From Heterodera schachtii (taxonomy: Eukaryota; Nematoda; Chromadorea; Rhabditida; Heteroderidae), in contig SIJG01000058.1 of assembly GCA_023374025.1 (NCBI GenBank), forward strand, positions 441,005 to 505,004: a DNA stretch of 64,000 bases, read 5' to 3'. The notes under the pieces are model-generated. The model was not told where the DNA came from. It saw only the letters and a list, made by a program, of their open reading frames with translations, and did not search any database. Below, one piece after another: positions 22,378 to 33,145 of the stretch. The number at the start of each line of letters is the position of its first letter. Position 1 is the first letter of the stretch. Made by a program: the position numbers and the translations under genes.

Positions 22378-22572
22378 TTGCTTGGAACTGATTTCTGGTG
22401 GCCCATCAACGGCTATTTATGCGACCATTTTGTGGGCAGAGTTTTCGCCGCTAACGCCGACAATCCGTCCGCCGATTGGCGTACGTCCGTCTCTCCGTCC
22501 GTTAGCCGAAGGCCCGCCGCAATTGCCCAGCAGCAAAAATTGGCTTTTAGCATTTTGCCAAGTGGTGAATCA
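22378..22572 (+). other. Candidate orphan exon of unknown gene
   Basis: A GC-richer island has an open frame reading WWPINGYLCDHFVGRVFAAN, ADNPSADWRTSVSPSVSRR, then AQQQKLAFSILPS, and ends at a plausible donor AAGTG|GTGAAT. Codon composition differs from the AT-rich flanks. A second frame across the same DNA is also open, so the evidence is weak. No family is recognised. Confidence 0.25.
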
Positions 22573-22865
22573 TTCATTCATTTTGTCCATTTCTCCCCCA
22601 TCCATATGTGCTGATAATTTGTGCCCATCGCTGCTTGTTAGCATCGGTTTTTCTATTTTTCCCATTTTTTTGCTAATGATGATGATTCAGAATTGTTTTC
22701 CCCCCATTTTCTGATTCATCATTGTGCTCCCTATTCGATTTTGTCCATCAAAGCAGTGAAAACGTAAAAATTAGCTGTGCTTTCCCAGCGATGAACGGAA
22801 ATGGCAGCAAAAAAGTGAAAAAGAAAAAGCGAATAAATTAATAAAACGATTTTATAAAAATAATT

Positions 22866-22890
22866 TATATATATATATATATATATAATT
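22866..22890. repeat. (TA)n microsatellite
   Basis: About a dozen uninterrupted TA dinucleotides in an AT-rich intergenic stretch. Confidence 0.85.
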
Positions 22891-23228
22891 TATGATATAC
22901 CGTATGAAATATTATTTTATGGTAAAGGTAATAAAAGTTGTGAATTTCTGCTCAGAAATGTACAGATTATATGATATTTTTTGGAAGAAACAACGCACTG
23001 ATTTGTGAGTGAAATTTTTTGTGTTTTGTGGCAGCTAAATACAGTGCATATAAACAAATATTAGGATTGTCAGCTATAATTTTAATCGTTTGGACATTAA
23101 AATTATTTTTGGATGAAAAAAACTCATTACAAAATGTTGTGTTCTTTGGTTGAGAGAGAACACAAACACCAATATTTATTGAACACAAATAAATAAGTCA
23201 GAAGCGAATAAATATATTGTAATAATCA

Positions 23229-23848
23229 GGGCTGCAAAAAATATGCAAAAGCATATTTTTTTCCTGGCTTCTCCATGCTCTAAATAGTAGGAAAAACACT
23301 TTCTTTTTTGTGTTTGCGAATAAAAATCGGGACTTTTATTTGCATATTTTTGCATATTTTGGGCCTTTATGCATATTTTGCATATTTTGGGTTTTTCTGC
23401 ATTTTATGCATATTTTGCCATTTTCTGGAAAATTTGTTAACAAAAATCCAATAAAAACGGAAAATACACCCCTAAGAATCGGCCCTAAAAATTCAGAAAA
23501 ATACACCCCTAAGAATCGACCGAAAATTTTTAAAAAACACACCACTAAGAATTGGAAAGTTTTCTCAAAAATTCTTCCCCCAAATTTTTTTTTTCATGAC
23601 AAAATTTTTGATTTAAAAATGTCAATATTTGCTAAGAGAATTTTATAAAAGAACTGTAGCGCATTGTCAAGTGTACTAATGAAAAAAAACTTTTTAAAAT
23701 TAATTTGCAACCCTAATTTCCAAGTTTTTTGTGCATATTTGGTGCATATTTTGCGATTTTTGTGCATATTTAATGCATATTTCACGACTTTATTTGCATA
23801 TTTATGCGTATATTTTGGCCACTTTTTGTGCATTTTTTGCAGCCCTGA
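23229..23848. mobile_element. Foldback element with GCATATTT words
   Basis: The ends CAGGGCTGCAAAAAATATGC and GTGCATTTTTTGCAGCCCTG form inverted repeats starting YAGGG. Arms consist of GCATATTTTGCATATTT words. The centre has CACCCCTAAGAATCG repeated, the reverse complement of the TTCTTAGGGGTG core in the elements at 30553 and 41239. The right-hand flanks do not show a convincing duplication. Confidence 0.65.
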
Positions 23849-24062
23849 TGATTACATATCAATCACAATGAATTTTACACATGCACATCAAATACAATGG
23901 AAATGGACGAATTTTGCAGCAAGCAAACAAAGGCCAAATAGGTAAATACAAACAAACAAATTATACATAACATTATATTTAAATGGGATAGTGCCAACAT
24001 CATTTCGTCATATAATCGCATTAATTAATAATTAATTCATTCATTTCTGCTGCTGTTGCTGA

Positions 24063-25485
24063 TCAGTGATCACTCGTCCCGGGAGAAGCGGCGTCGAGAA
24101 GACTGAAAAAACAATTGTTTGATTTGGACTCAAAAAGTCTAAATGAAAACAAAAAATGAAATTTTAAAATTGTTCACTCGTCGTCGAATCCGCCTTCTCT
24201 GATCAAAAAGTGAATTGGATTTGGTGGATTCAGCAATTCATGCAGCACACTGTGCCATTTCCTCTCATCCCATTCAATTGGACAACGGAAGAGCCCATAT
24301 TCATCTGTGCCATATTGTTGCAGTGCCAATTGTTCCCCAGTCGCTTCGTTGATCAGATGAAATGGAACAACGGAGTCAATTAAAATGGACGAAAGCCTCA
24401 AGTAAATGCGAAAAGTCACTGGTGAAGAAGCATTGGAAAATACCTAAAAAATGGTGGAACGGATAAAAATATACGGAAAAAGCCATTAAAAAGGGGGGGA
24501 TAATCCACCGCTTTGAGCTGTTCCATCGTTGACGTCCATTGGTCCAGAAGTGAAGAATTAACACGGCAAGTGACCCACTTCGGCACACCGTTCGGAAGAG
24601 GCGTGAACAACCATTTGGCCACCGCTTGGCCATCCGATGCCATGGCACTGTCATCGGGCGGAAAAGCGGGCACAATGTCGTCACTGAAAGCGACATAGCG
24701 AAGAGACAGACAATTTCTGAGCATTGACGGGGCCAATTGACGCAAACGGCGAAAAAGGGTGGTATTCAAAATCAACAGATGCATGGAATCGCGGAACATT
24801 GGCAAAATGTTGAGAAAAATGTAGTCCCAAATGCGATCATTGGCCGTGGTATTGTCCAAGAATATTGAACAAACGGCGAAAATACGGCGTAAACGGCGGA
24901 GAAATGCGACGACATTTTGATCCATGTAGCTGAAAATGTGAGAGTCATAAATTAAATCCAAATTAATCAAATTTTTACGCGATCGTAATGTATCTGAATC
25001 CGATGACTTTGTTCGGCAACGGATTTTGCGGAATTGGCAATGGATTTCCATCAGAATTGACAATTTGCATTTTCTTCGTGCCATTTTCTTCAATGTCCCA
25101 TTGGATTAGCAATTGTTTCTCCAATCTCCATTTGCGTGTCTTGAAATGTTCGTCCACTCGGAGGTCAAATCGACGGCTGATCAATGCAATTTCGAGGCCC
25201 AGCTGAGAAGGCGTAAGAAACAAAAAAGAATGGTGGCACAATCGACCAACAGAAGAAACACGGCACACCAACTGAAAAAAGAATTTGGGAAATGAATGGA
25301 AAGGAAAAGCCAATGAAAGAGTCAAAAAAGGTCAAAGCAAGGGAATCCAAAAGGAAATTTTAGCGTTTTTAGGTTTTTTGAGGCCAATAAAGGCTGAACT
25401 TTCGAAATTGGTTTTGAAATTTTAAATGCGAAATGTCAAAAAAAGAAAAGAGATAATGAACGTACAGAATTCCTGCTGAAGACAT
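24063..25485 (-). pseudogene. Type II F-box gene G, damaged at the N-terminus
   Basis: Minus-strand exons 25485-25466 (MSSAGIL), 25271-24979, 24929-24509, 24443-24178 and 24102-24063 are recognisable. The second piece joins the membrane-segment exon (WCAVFLLLVDCATIL) directly to TPSQLGLEIALISRRFD. The basic linker, an intron and the first half of the F-box core have been deleted, and the join is out of frame. From there on the gene is intact (YMDQNVVAFLRRLRRIF, DIVPAFPPDDSAMASDGQA, LINEATGEQLALQQ, RCPIEWDERKW). The last exon ends early at PGTSDH. A conserved TATAAAAATGCC box lies upstream at 25577-25566. Possible in-frame initiation inside the second exon would give a protein lacking the F-box start. 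Confidence 0.65.
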
Positions 25486-25856
25486 TTTTGCAGCAACAAA
25501 ATGACTGGGGAAAAATATCGGAAGAATGAATAATGAATGGAATGAAGAGGAGGAGGAGAAACAATGGCATTTTTATAAGCAAAATTCTCCTCACAACCGT
25601 AAAAAATTTTTGCGAAATGAAAATAAAAGCGAAACGCGAAATTTTTTCTACAACTTTTATAAAGCAAAAATCATTTTGTAAAAAATCCATTTCAAGTTTA
25701 AAAAAAAAATAAAAAACTTTTTTGCGGCGCGTTTTTTCAAAAAAATTTAGGGAAGGAAAAAATTGAAAATTTCCACCATTTTTAAACAGGGTTTAAAATT
25801 GCAAAAAAAAAAAAAAAAGCCAAAATTTTTTGAAACTTTTTCAACTTTTTTATATG
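25486..25856. other. Promoter and upstream region of gene G
   Basis: Contains the minus-strand TATAAAAATGCC core promoter (25577-25566) and pyrimidine-rich leader of type II genes; the rest is AT-rich. The overlapping Phe/Ser-rich ORFs are not believed. Confidence 0.45.
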
Positions 25857-25864
25857 CTAGAAAA

Positions 25865-26258
25865 CGGTCTACCTCAGTTGGGCCCCCACGGTTCGGCCCC
25901 AGCATGTTTTTCCACTACAACTTTCTATAACTTTTTTCTTTGTCAACCAAATCCAACATTGTTGGTATCATTTGAAAGCTTAAGGTGTTTAGAAGCTTTT
26001 TCTAAGCTATTGCTTTGCGATTAGACAAAAACCAAAAAAATTATACATGAAAATTGCAAGAAAGTTGAAATTTTTGAAATTTTTTCTTAATAAATTTTTT
26101 CTAGGCTTAAAAAACTTTTCGCTTTTTGGTAAGGCAAATAGAGCATGTTAAGAGCTTTCGAATGATACCAGGATTTATGGATTTGGACGCCAAAGAAAAA
26201 AGCTTAAGTGTAAAAAAATGCTGGGGCCGAACCGTGGGGGCCGAACTGAGCGGTTCCG
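25865..26258. mobile_element. 394-bp MITE, CGGTCTACC/CGGAACCGC family
   Basis: The ends CGGTCTACCTCAGTTGGG and CGAACTGAGCGGTTCCG are flanked by the perfect duplication CTAGAAAA (25857-25864, 26259-26266). The centre matches the 11901 copy (AAGCTTAAGGTGTTTAGAAG, TTAAGAGCTTTCGAATGA). The arms carry fewer GGCCCCCACGGTTC words than the other copies. Confidence 0.85.
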
Positions 26259-26393
26259 CTAGAAAATCTTTTTGTTTTTTGTAACCGTGGGGACCCAACT
26301 GCTGGAGGGTTCCGGGACGGAGGTGTCTAAAAACCATTGTTTTTGTTTGTTATTTAATGGTTTCATCATTTCTTGTTTTTGCTACATATACAC

Positions 26394-27176
26394 CAGGGAT
26401 GGCATTCCGAGGCCCCAAAAATTTTCGGAAATCGGAAATCGGAATTCCGAGGATCCAAAATTTTTCGGAAATCGGAAATCGGATTTCCGAGGCCCAAAAA
26501 TTTTTCGGAAGTCGGAAATCGGAATTCCGACCCCAAAAACGTCGGAAATCGGAATTCGGAAGTCGGAAATCGGAAATTTTTCAAAAAATATAAAATATAA
26601 TAAAAAAAAAATTTTAAATATTATAATAGGCTAAATTTTTAATTCTTAACCAAGTAAAAGATGATTCAAAAATTTTTTGATCTATTTAAATAGATATTTG
26701 CCTTAAAAAATTATTCAATGATTTTCATCAAAAATTTTACCTTTTTTTGCGGCGCGTTTTTTCAAAATTTTTGAAAACACGGCGGGCGAGGTCCGGCGGT
26801 GCCGATAGGCGCCGCCGGGGAAAATTTTTATAATTTTTAATCAAATTGTTAACAAATTTTGTCCAAAAATGACTTAATTTAGCGATTTTGAGGCAAAAAT
26901 TTCTGAAGAAAAATATGATTTTTAGGGTGCGGCGGTGCCGATAGGCGCCGCCGGGAAATTTTTGAAAATTTCAATGCAATTTATTAACTAAAATTGTAAA
27001 AAATTGTTAATTTTTTGAAAAAAAGATTCAAAAAAAATTTCCGAAAATTTCCGACTTTTTATCAAAAATTTCGGAAATCGGAAGTCGGAATTCCGACGTC
27101 CAAAATTTTTTCGGAAATCGGAAATCGGAATTCCGACCCCAAAAATGTCGGAAATCGGAATTCCGTGCCATCCCTG
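26394..27176. mobile_element. 783-bp non-autonomous hAT-type element with TTCGGAAATCGGAA words
   Basis: The ends CAGGGATGGCATTCCG and CGGAATTCCGTGCCATCCCTG are flanked by the perfect duplication ATATACAC (26386-26393, 27177-27184), fitting nTnnnnAn. Arms are TTTTTCGGAAATCGGAATTC words. The centre holds two copies of the GGCGGTGCCGATAGGCGCCG palindrome (about 26801 and 26936) with TTAACAAATTTTGTCCAAAA between them. Confidence 0.85.
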
Positions 27177-27318
27177 ATATACACCTAATTATTGTTTTGT
27201 GTTCTTTTGCTCTTTCGTTTTTCATTTGTATGTATTTATTTGTCTCTATTTTTATTTTAAGTTAACACTGTTTTTTTGCCCTTTCTTCTGACACACAAAT
27301 CAATTGGAAACGGACGAC

Positions 27319-28757
27319 ACCCAACTCGTACTAGGCCAACTCGTACTACCCCAACTCGTACTGGTACCCCGACTCGTACTAAGATTCCCAACTCGTACTA
27401 AGATTCCCAACTCGTACTGTGCAACAAAAAACCGAAAAAACATCACTCAAATTTTTTAAAATCACAAAAATGCACGAAAATCGATGAAATGATAAAAATT
27501 CAGCAAAAAATAAATAATAAAACCCATAAAAATGCACAAAATTCGGTAAAAGGAAAATAATTCATAAAAAAATTCAACAATGATCGAGATTTTCATCATT
27601 TGGCACAACATAAATTCCGCTCTCATTGAGACTCGCTTCCGCTTCTTCCATTGCTGCTGCCTCCTCTATCTGTTTTGGAGGTGCAAGTTTTAGGGCGCCA
27701 ATTTTGCGAAGAATGACACGACTTTTCCCACGCATCAGTGCCGTGGACAGCGGTACCGCATGAGTCGCCGCTACAAAGCCGAAAACACGATAAATCTAAT
27801 TTTAAAAAATGAAAAAAATTGGATGATAAACTAAACTTGGTAAATTCCTTTTGGCGCCTGTTTGAACGTCCCATCCAAAACAATGACAGCTGATTTCTTC
27901 AGTAACTGAAGTTGTCGCGGTGATGCGAATATGGCCAGATCATCGTCCAAGTAGCGCATAAGCAGTTCGTCGTAGAATGGCGATTCCGGTGCGGCGCTTC
28001 TTGCTCGGAGAGTGACCCACAGCGCACGACAATCGTTTTGTGCCAGTCCTTGAAGAGTGCGCACGTTCATGAAGCGCTTTGTTTGCGCGCGATAAAGCGC
28101 CTGTAATATGTGAAATGGTTTTTCGTTGTAATCATTACGCTTACTTTTTTGTTGCTTTTGCATTGCCGCATGCCTCGTTGCAAATTTTGTTTCTTTCTTC
28201 TTCGCTTATGTTCATGTAGTTTTGTACGACACGTACATCAATGCGGACTTTCGCTGAGGCCACGTTTTCTCGCGAGCCCATTGCTAACTCATTCTGAACT
28301 TTGCGCCTCTCCTAAAATTTAGCACATGTTTGGCATCAAGCAGTTTCCGGCACCCAGCACAGACATAACGAAGCCCCGTTAGCTGTTCCATTCCAGCACG
28401 TGTCCATTTGTAGCACAAATTTGAATTATCAGTGTGATCAGAAAGCATCACTGATTTTGAGCCAATCAGTTGACTAAAGCATGCCATATTATAATCTGTT
28501 TGTAAAAAAGACGAAAAATAAAATTATTAAGGTAATTCAATGAAAATAGTGAAAATTTGTGATAAAATTTCTCTTTGTTGCACAGTACGAGTTGGGAAAA
28601 TTAGTACGAGTTGGGAAAAATAGTACGAGTTGGGTAATTTAGTACGAGTTGGGAATCTTAGTACGAGTTGGGAAACTTAGTACGAGTTGGGAAACTTAGT
28701 ACGAGTCGGGGTACCAGTACGAGTTGGGGCAGTACGAGTTGGCCTAGTACGAGTTGG
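27319..28757. mobile_element. MULE-type DNA transposon with CCAACTCGTACT word arms
   Basis: The left arm (27319-27425) and right arm (28579-28757) are inverted and built from CCAACTCGTACTA words; the outermost copies are ACCCAACTCGTACTAGGCC. Inside is a minus-strand transposase remnant with a Mutator-like DDE start. The two arms contain different numbers of words (about 6 and 11). No clean target duplication is visible. Confidence 0.8.
27627..28487 (-). pseudogene. Truncated MULE transposase
   Basis: Minus-strand pieces read in order. 28487-28320 (MACFSQLIGSKSVML, then NLCYKWTR and RYVCAGCRKLLD) resembles the N-terminal zinc-binding region that precedes MULE transposases. About 28283-28150 and 28162-27842 include LYRAQTKRFMNVRTLQGLA, YDELLMRYLDDDLAIFASP and the diagnostic VIVLDGTFKQAPKGIYQ. 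After a short intron, about 27798-27600 gives IYRVFGFVAATHAVPLSTAL then an Ala/Glu-rich end. The first catalytic Asp (LDGTFK) is present, but the protein stops soon after AVPLSTALMRGKS, so the second Asp and Glu of the DDE triad are missing. Frames change between the first pieces. It cannot be an active transposase. Confidence 0.7.
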
Positions 28758-29008
28758 GTTTTTACCCATCCAAATTACCTAAACATTCTTAGTTTCGTTA
28801 GAATCCATTACTTTTTTGAAAACCAACGATTTTTTTTGAAATTTTCCAAACAAGAGGACTCATAGGGCTATCAAATGATACTAAAATGTTTAATTTGGAT
28901 GCTTCTTTAAAAAGTTATGCTGCATTAAAAGTGCCAAAATATTTTATGGCCGTATGAACTGCAACAGAGCCCCAGCTTTTTACGTACCATATTTTGATCT
29001 ATTTTCAG

Positions 29009-29803
29009 GTACATTGACCATTCCGTCATATCATTTCTCCATGCCAACAAGCATATTTGGGACAGAAGTGGCACCAGATTGGAATTCAATGTGTGGTCAT
29101 GCAAAAAAGACGTCCATTCGCTATGGGATATTTTTGTCCGTCAAATTTGGCCCGATTTTGCGACAAACATTCGCCATTTGCGATTTGCCGATGCCGAACA
29201 TTTGCGCAATTTGCGTCGTCTGATCTCGCCGACAATTCTCACCGATCTCAATCATCTGAATGCAATCAATGCTGGTGTTCTGTGCCCCGATATAATTGCT
29301 AATGATGACGGACCGAATGCACTGCTCGCCAAGCATTGGCCAAATGGTTGTACACGCCGACAAAAGATGGACAACCGAAGCGATTGCGTTGCTATTCAAT
29401 AAAATCCACAAACTTTGAATGGGTCGACAAGTGCAAGCAGGTCGCGCTACAGCTCGAAAAAATTTTCACTTTTCGAAAAAAAGGGGGCGCGGCGGTACCA
29501 TCGGCACCATTACCAAATTTCCTTTTTGGTTTTGGCATTGCTTTGTGATTTTGTTTAGGTTTTTGTCCATGCCCTCACTTCTGTCAGTTACATCATTTAC
29601 TTTTTTTTACTCCCGTCAACGCGAATTGTGCCATTTGAATTGGAGAATGAGCGGACCAAAGAAAGGCTGACATTGAAGAAAATGCCACGTTATGACGGTG
29701 TATGGGTGTTGAAACGATGCCCAATTATTGGCGAGAAAGATGAAAATATGGATGAGGTGGCGGCGGCGTTTTTATGGGAAAAATGCGAAAATTCGGATGC
29801 CAA
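29009..29803 (+). pseudogene. Type I F-box pseudogene (gene H)
   Basis: Exon 3 starts at 29009 (YIDHSVISFLHANKHIWDRS, LWDIFVRQIWPDFATNIRHL, SPTILTDLNH). It loses its frame near 29318, where the sequence after GPNA lacks the usual spacing, and continues in another frame (ALAKWLYTPTKDGQPKRL). Exon 4 starts at 29559 (PFELENERTKERLTLKK, LKRCPIIGEK) and is cut at about 29803, where the duplicated block 29804-30599 begins. Exons 1, 2 and 5 are absent; upstream are MULE and MITE remains. Confidence 0.7.
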
Positions 29804-30599
29804 TTTTAATTACAGACTTTCTTTTTGCCAACGAACGGAGAAAAAAGTCGGCTTTCACTGGCTGTTAATTAATGATTTGGACGCATAAAAATGTATTGGT
29901 ATGAAAAGAAAGATAAATGTTTGATTTGAATGGGAGCGAAGAAATGAGAAAGGAGCAATCGATTGTATGGGAGAGAAATTTAGGTCGGCAAAATAAATGT
30001 TTAAAAAAAAAAAATCCAAATAAAAAAAGTTTGCTTACAATTAGCACATAGATAAATTGTTATTTCAGTCCCAAAAATCGAAATTATTAGCTGCGAGGCG
30101 AATCTTATTCCCTAAAATTGCTGCTTTGTTTGAATCGCCTGCGGCTTCTTTTGACCAAATTTGTTTTTATGCTTAATAAATAAATAATTATTAACTTTTT
30201 TTTTTGTTTGTTAGGTGTTGATGGGTCGCCAAAACGAATTCAGAAAGAAGAGAAGCAACTTGCACTGTTGCTTTTGTATGCATCACATAACTTTGGCAAA
30301 TTGAAATTATTTAAATGCGATGACTGAGTTATAGCGTAGAAATAATTGATATTAATTAGAGCTCGGCCTGGACCTGGATCCAGGCCTGGATTTTTCCTGG
30401 ATCCAGGTCCAGGTCATTTTTCGGTAACCTGGATTTTTCCTGGACCTGGATTTTCCTGGATTTTTGTCCAGGAAATCCAGGTCCAGGTCCAACATGGAAT
30501 CCAGGTCCAGGTCCAGGCTTTTTTCAAAATACCGAGCTCTAATATTAATCACTAGGGCTTCCATTTTTAGGCATAAAAATCGTGAAATAGGCACCTAAA
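29804..30599. repeat. Recent segmental copy (matches 63205-64000)
   Basis: The block starting TTTTAATTACAGACTTTCTT is repeated at 63205-64000 at constant offset 33401. I see two substitutions (near 30013 and 30175) in 796 bp. The match is limited on the right only by the window end. It includes a complete hAT-type mini-element (30357-30541) and the start of another (30553). The left border lies inside exon 4 of pseudogene H. No coding gene is recognised in it. Confidence 0.9.
30357..30541. mobile_element. 185-bp non-autonomous hAT-type element with CCAGGTCCAGG words
   Basis: The ends TAGAGCTCGG and CCGAGCTCTA are flanked by the perfect duplication ATATTAAT (30349-30356, 30542-30549), fitting nTnnnnAn. 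The interior is almost entirely TCCTGGACCTGGA words in inverted halves. Identical copy at 63758-63942; relics at 2790 and 4200. Confidence 0.85.
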
Positions 30600-31040
30600 A
30601 AGGCATAAAAAAATCGCAAAATAGGCATTAAATAGGCACAAAAATCCCCGAATAGGCACGAAAATAGGCAAAAATTTTTTTTTTTTATTATCGCTTTTTA
30701 GGTTGCAAATCACGTAAAAACTTAATCAAAAAAGTTATTTTGCCCATATTTCAATTGTTTTAAAGTTCTTTTCGATAAAAATAATTTTTTAAACCAAAAA
30801 TTTTATTAAGAAAAAATAATGAATTTTGAGGATAAATTTTTGTGAAAATTTTTTTCAATTCTTAGGGGTGTATTTTCTGAAATTTTTTTCGGGCGATTCT
30901 TAGGGGTGTAATTTTCATTTTTGTTAAGAATTTTCCGAAAATCCTGAAAAAGGCACCAAAAATGGCGAAATAGGCACAAAAATAGGCATTTAGGCATTAA
31001 GCACAAAAAGTCCAAAATAGGCAAAAATAGGCATTATAAA
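30553..31040. mobile_element. Foldback element relic with AGGCA(T)AAAAA words
   Basis: Starts TAGGGCTTCCATTTTTAGGC. Its arms are AAATAGGCACAAAAATAGGC words, and its centre holds CAATTCTTAGGGGTGTATTT and CGATTCTTAGGGGTGT, the same core as the element at 41239. The expected complementary right end is missing, so it is truncated just before the element at 31056. Confidence 0.65.
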
Positions 31041-31055
31041 AGTCATCGTAGACAC

Positions 31056-31858
31056 CAGGGATGGCATTCCGAGGCCCCAAAAATTTTCGGAAATCGGAAT
31101 TCCGGGGGTCCAAAATTTTTCGGAAATCGGAATTCCGACCCCAAAAATTTTCGGAAATCGGAATTCCGGGGGTCCAAAATTTTTCGGAAATCGGATTTCC
31201 GAGGCCCAAAAATTTTTCGGAAGTCGGAAATCGGAAATTTTTCAAAAAATATAAAATATAATTAAAAAAAATTTTAAATATTATAATAGGCTAAATTTAT
31301 AATTCTTAACCAAGTAAAAAATGATTCAAAAATTTTTTGATCTATTTAAATAGATATTTGACTTAAAAAATTATTCAATGATTTTCATCAAAAATTTTAC
31401 CTTTTTTTTGCGGCGCGTTTTTTCAAGATTTTTGAAAACACGGCGGGCGAGGCCCGGCGGTGCCGATAGGCGCCGCCGGGGAAAATTTTTATAATTTTTA
31501 ATCAAATTGTTAACAAATTTTGTCCAAAAATGACTAAATTTAGCGATTTTGAGCAAAAATTTCTCAAGAAAAATATGATTTTTAGGGTGCGGCGGTGCCG
31601 ATAGGCGCCGCCGGGAAATTTTTGAAAATTTTAATGCAATTTATTAACCAAAATTGTAAAAAATTGTTAATTTTTTGTAAAAAAAAATTCAAAAAAAATT
31701 TCCGAAAATTTCCGACTTTTTATCAAAAATTTCGGAAATCGGAAGTCGGAATTCCGACGTCCAAAATTTTTTCGGAAATCGGAAATCGGAATTCCGACCC
31801 CAAAAATGTCGGAAATCGGAAATCGGAAGTCGGAAATCGGAATTCCGTGCCATCCCTG
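31056..31858. mobile_element. 803-bp hAT-type element, close relative of 26394
   Basis: The ends CAGGGATGGCATTCCG and CGTGCCATCCCTG and a centre with two GGCGGTGCCGATAGGCGCCG palindromes (about 31459 and 31594) are nearly the same as 26394-27176; the arms have fewer and rearranged TTCGGAAATCGGA words. Flanks do not match each other, so one side has been replaced. Confidence 0.8.
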
Positions 31859-32207
31859 GTGTATATGAAAACGAAAATTCTTCAAAAATTGAAGCAAAAA
31901 TTTATAATTTATTGGACTCACAAATTTTTGATTGGACTCGTAAAAAATTTGATTTCTTCTTCAGAGATCAGTAAAAACAAACTCAGAAACCAATTCCGTT
32001 TTATCATTAGCAATTTAAAACAATGATTATATCACAATGAATTAATTACATACACAAAAATATAATGGAAAGGGACGGATTTGCGAGCAAGAAAAATTCA
32101 TATATACTGTTGTACACAAACAAATTATACACAATATAATATTGAGATGGCACAGTGCCAACACATCATTTTGGTCACAGATTACAACCAAAAATCAATT
32201 AATCAAT

Positions 32208-32256
32208 TTATTTCTGCTGCTGATCACTCGGCCCGGCAGAAGCGGCGTCGAGGAGA
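32208..32256 (-). pseudogene. Isolated last exon of a type II F-box gene (locus I)
   Basis: The minus-strand exon reads LLDAASAGPSDQQQK then stop, after a TTTTTTCAG acceptor. The type II 3' flank lies below it (32025-32200). The adjoining intron is interrupted at 32292 by a 2.4-kb foldback element, and no other exon follows on the far side. Confidence 0.65.
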
Positions 32257-32298
32257 CTGAAAAAACGATGAATGATTCTATTGCAATTAAGCGGTGCT

Positions 32299-32534
32299 AG
32301 GTCGATCCACAAAAAAACTCAGTGTGGGCGATCCACAAAAAAACTCAGTGTGGGCGATCCACAAAAAAACTCAGTGTGGGCGATCCACAAAAAAACTCAG
32401 TGTGGGCGATCCACAAAAAAACTCAGTGTGGGCGATCCACAAAAAAACTCAGTGTGGGCGATCCACAAAAAAACTCAGTGTGGGCGATCCACAAAAAAAC
32501 TCAGTGTGGGCGATCCACAAAAAACTCAGTGATC
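32299..32534. repeat. 26-bp tandem repeat in the foldback arm
   Basis: Nine nearly identical units of GATCCACAAAAAAACTCAGT followed by GTGGGC. Four inverted units occur at 34590-34688. The overlapping ORFs translate the same unit over and over and are not genes. Confidence 0.9.
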
Positions 32535-32648
32535 GATTGGTCAATTTCCGGAAGCCTATCGCACCACTTTCGGGGCACCAAAAGTGCCTGATCCGGAACC
32601 CGGACCGGCCCGGTTAAGAATAATTTTTTGTTCACTTCTTCAAGGGCT

Positions 32649-33133
32649 ATCTCTCAGGCCGGGTCCGGTTCTTGATCCATTCACTTGGAGCCCGTCATGG
32701 GTCGGGCACATCTGCCGGAGGACACAGCCTCGCCCCCGACCCTGGCGATGTCCAACCCAAACTAAGCGTGCCGGTACCAGCAGCTTTTTTGTACAGCTCG
32801 ATGAGCTCTACAAAACAATATCAATTGCGTCCGGCTGTGTCTACTACAAATGGAGAAAATTGGCGAAAAGTGATGCGAAAAATTGAAAAAATAAAAAAAA
32901 TTTCTCGCCAATTTTCTCCATTTGTAGTAGACACAGCCGGACGCAATTGATATTGTTTTGTAGAGCTCATCGAGCTGTACAAAAAAGCTGCTGGTACCGG
33001 CACGCTTAGTTTGGGTTGGACATCGCCAGGGTCGGGGGCGAGGCTGTGTCCTCCGGCAGATGTGCCCGACCCATGACGGGCTCCAAGTGAATGGATCAAG
33101 AACCGGACCCGGCCTGAGAGATAGCCCTTGAAG
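32649..33133. repeat. Long perfect palindrome with coding-like arms
   Basis: Two inverted arms of about 220 bp around a centre near 32887 are essentially identical. Each reads, in one frame, SLGARHGSGTSAGGHSLAPD then SSTKQYQLRPAVSTTNGENW, and is GC-rich compared with the surroundings. This looks like a captured gene piece duplicated into a palindrome, but I do not recognise the protein. Confidence 0.6.
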
Positions 33134-33145
33134 ACGTGCTGCGAC

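Noticed and set aside
22241..22714. 157-codon ORF (GPQRIKSHVLAF..., Pro-rich)
   Set aside because: No domain, mixed composition, overlaps another open frame; kept only a short candidate exon in the alternative frame.
26272..26634. ORFs with repeated FRKSEIGI/GNRKSE strings (also 31061-31261)
   Set aside because: Arm words of hAT-type elements read as protein.
32299..32534. Second CRISPR-like or protein-repeat array (HKKTQCGRSTKK-type ORFs)
   Set aside because: A 26-bp tandem repeat without spacers; the ORFs are open only because the unit is free of stops in several frames.
32780..32830. LDELYK string resembling the end of a fluorescent-protein reporter
   Set aside because: Only six residues match, codons and neighbours do not fit, and the sequence is part of a native palindrome; there is no sign of vector sequence.
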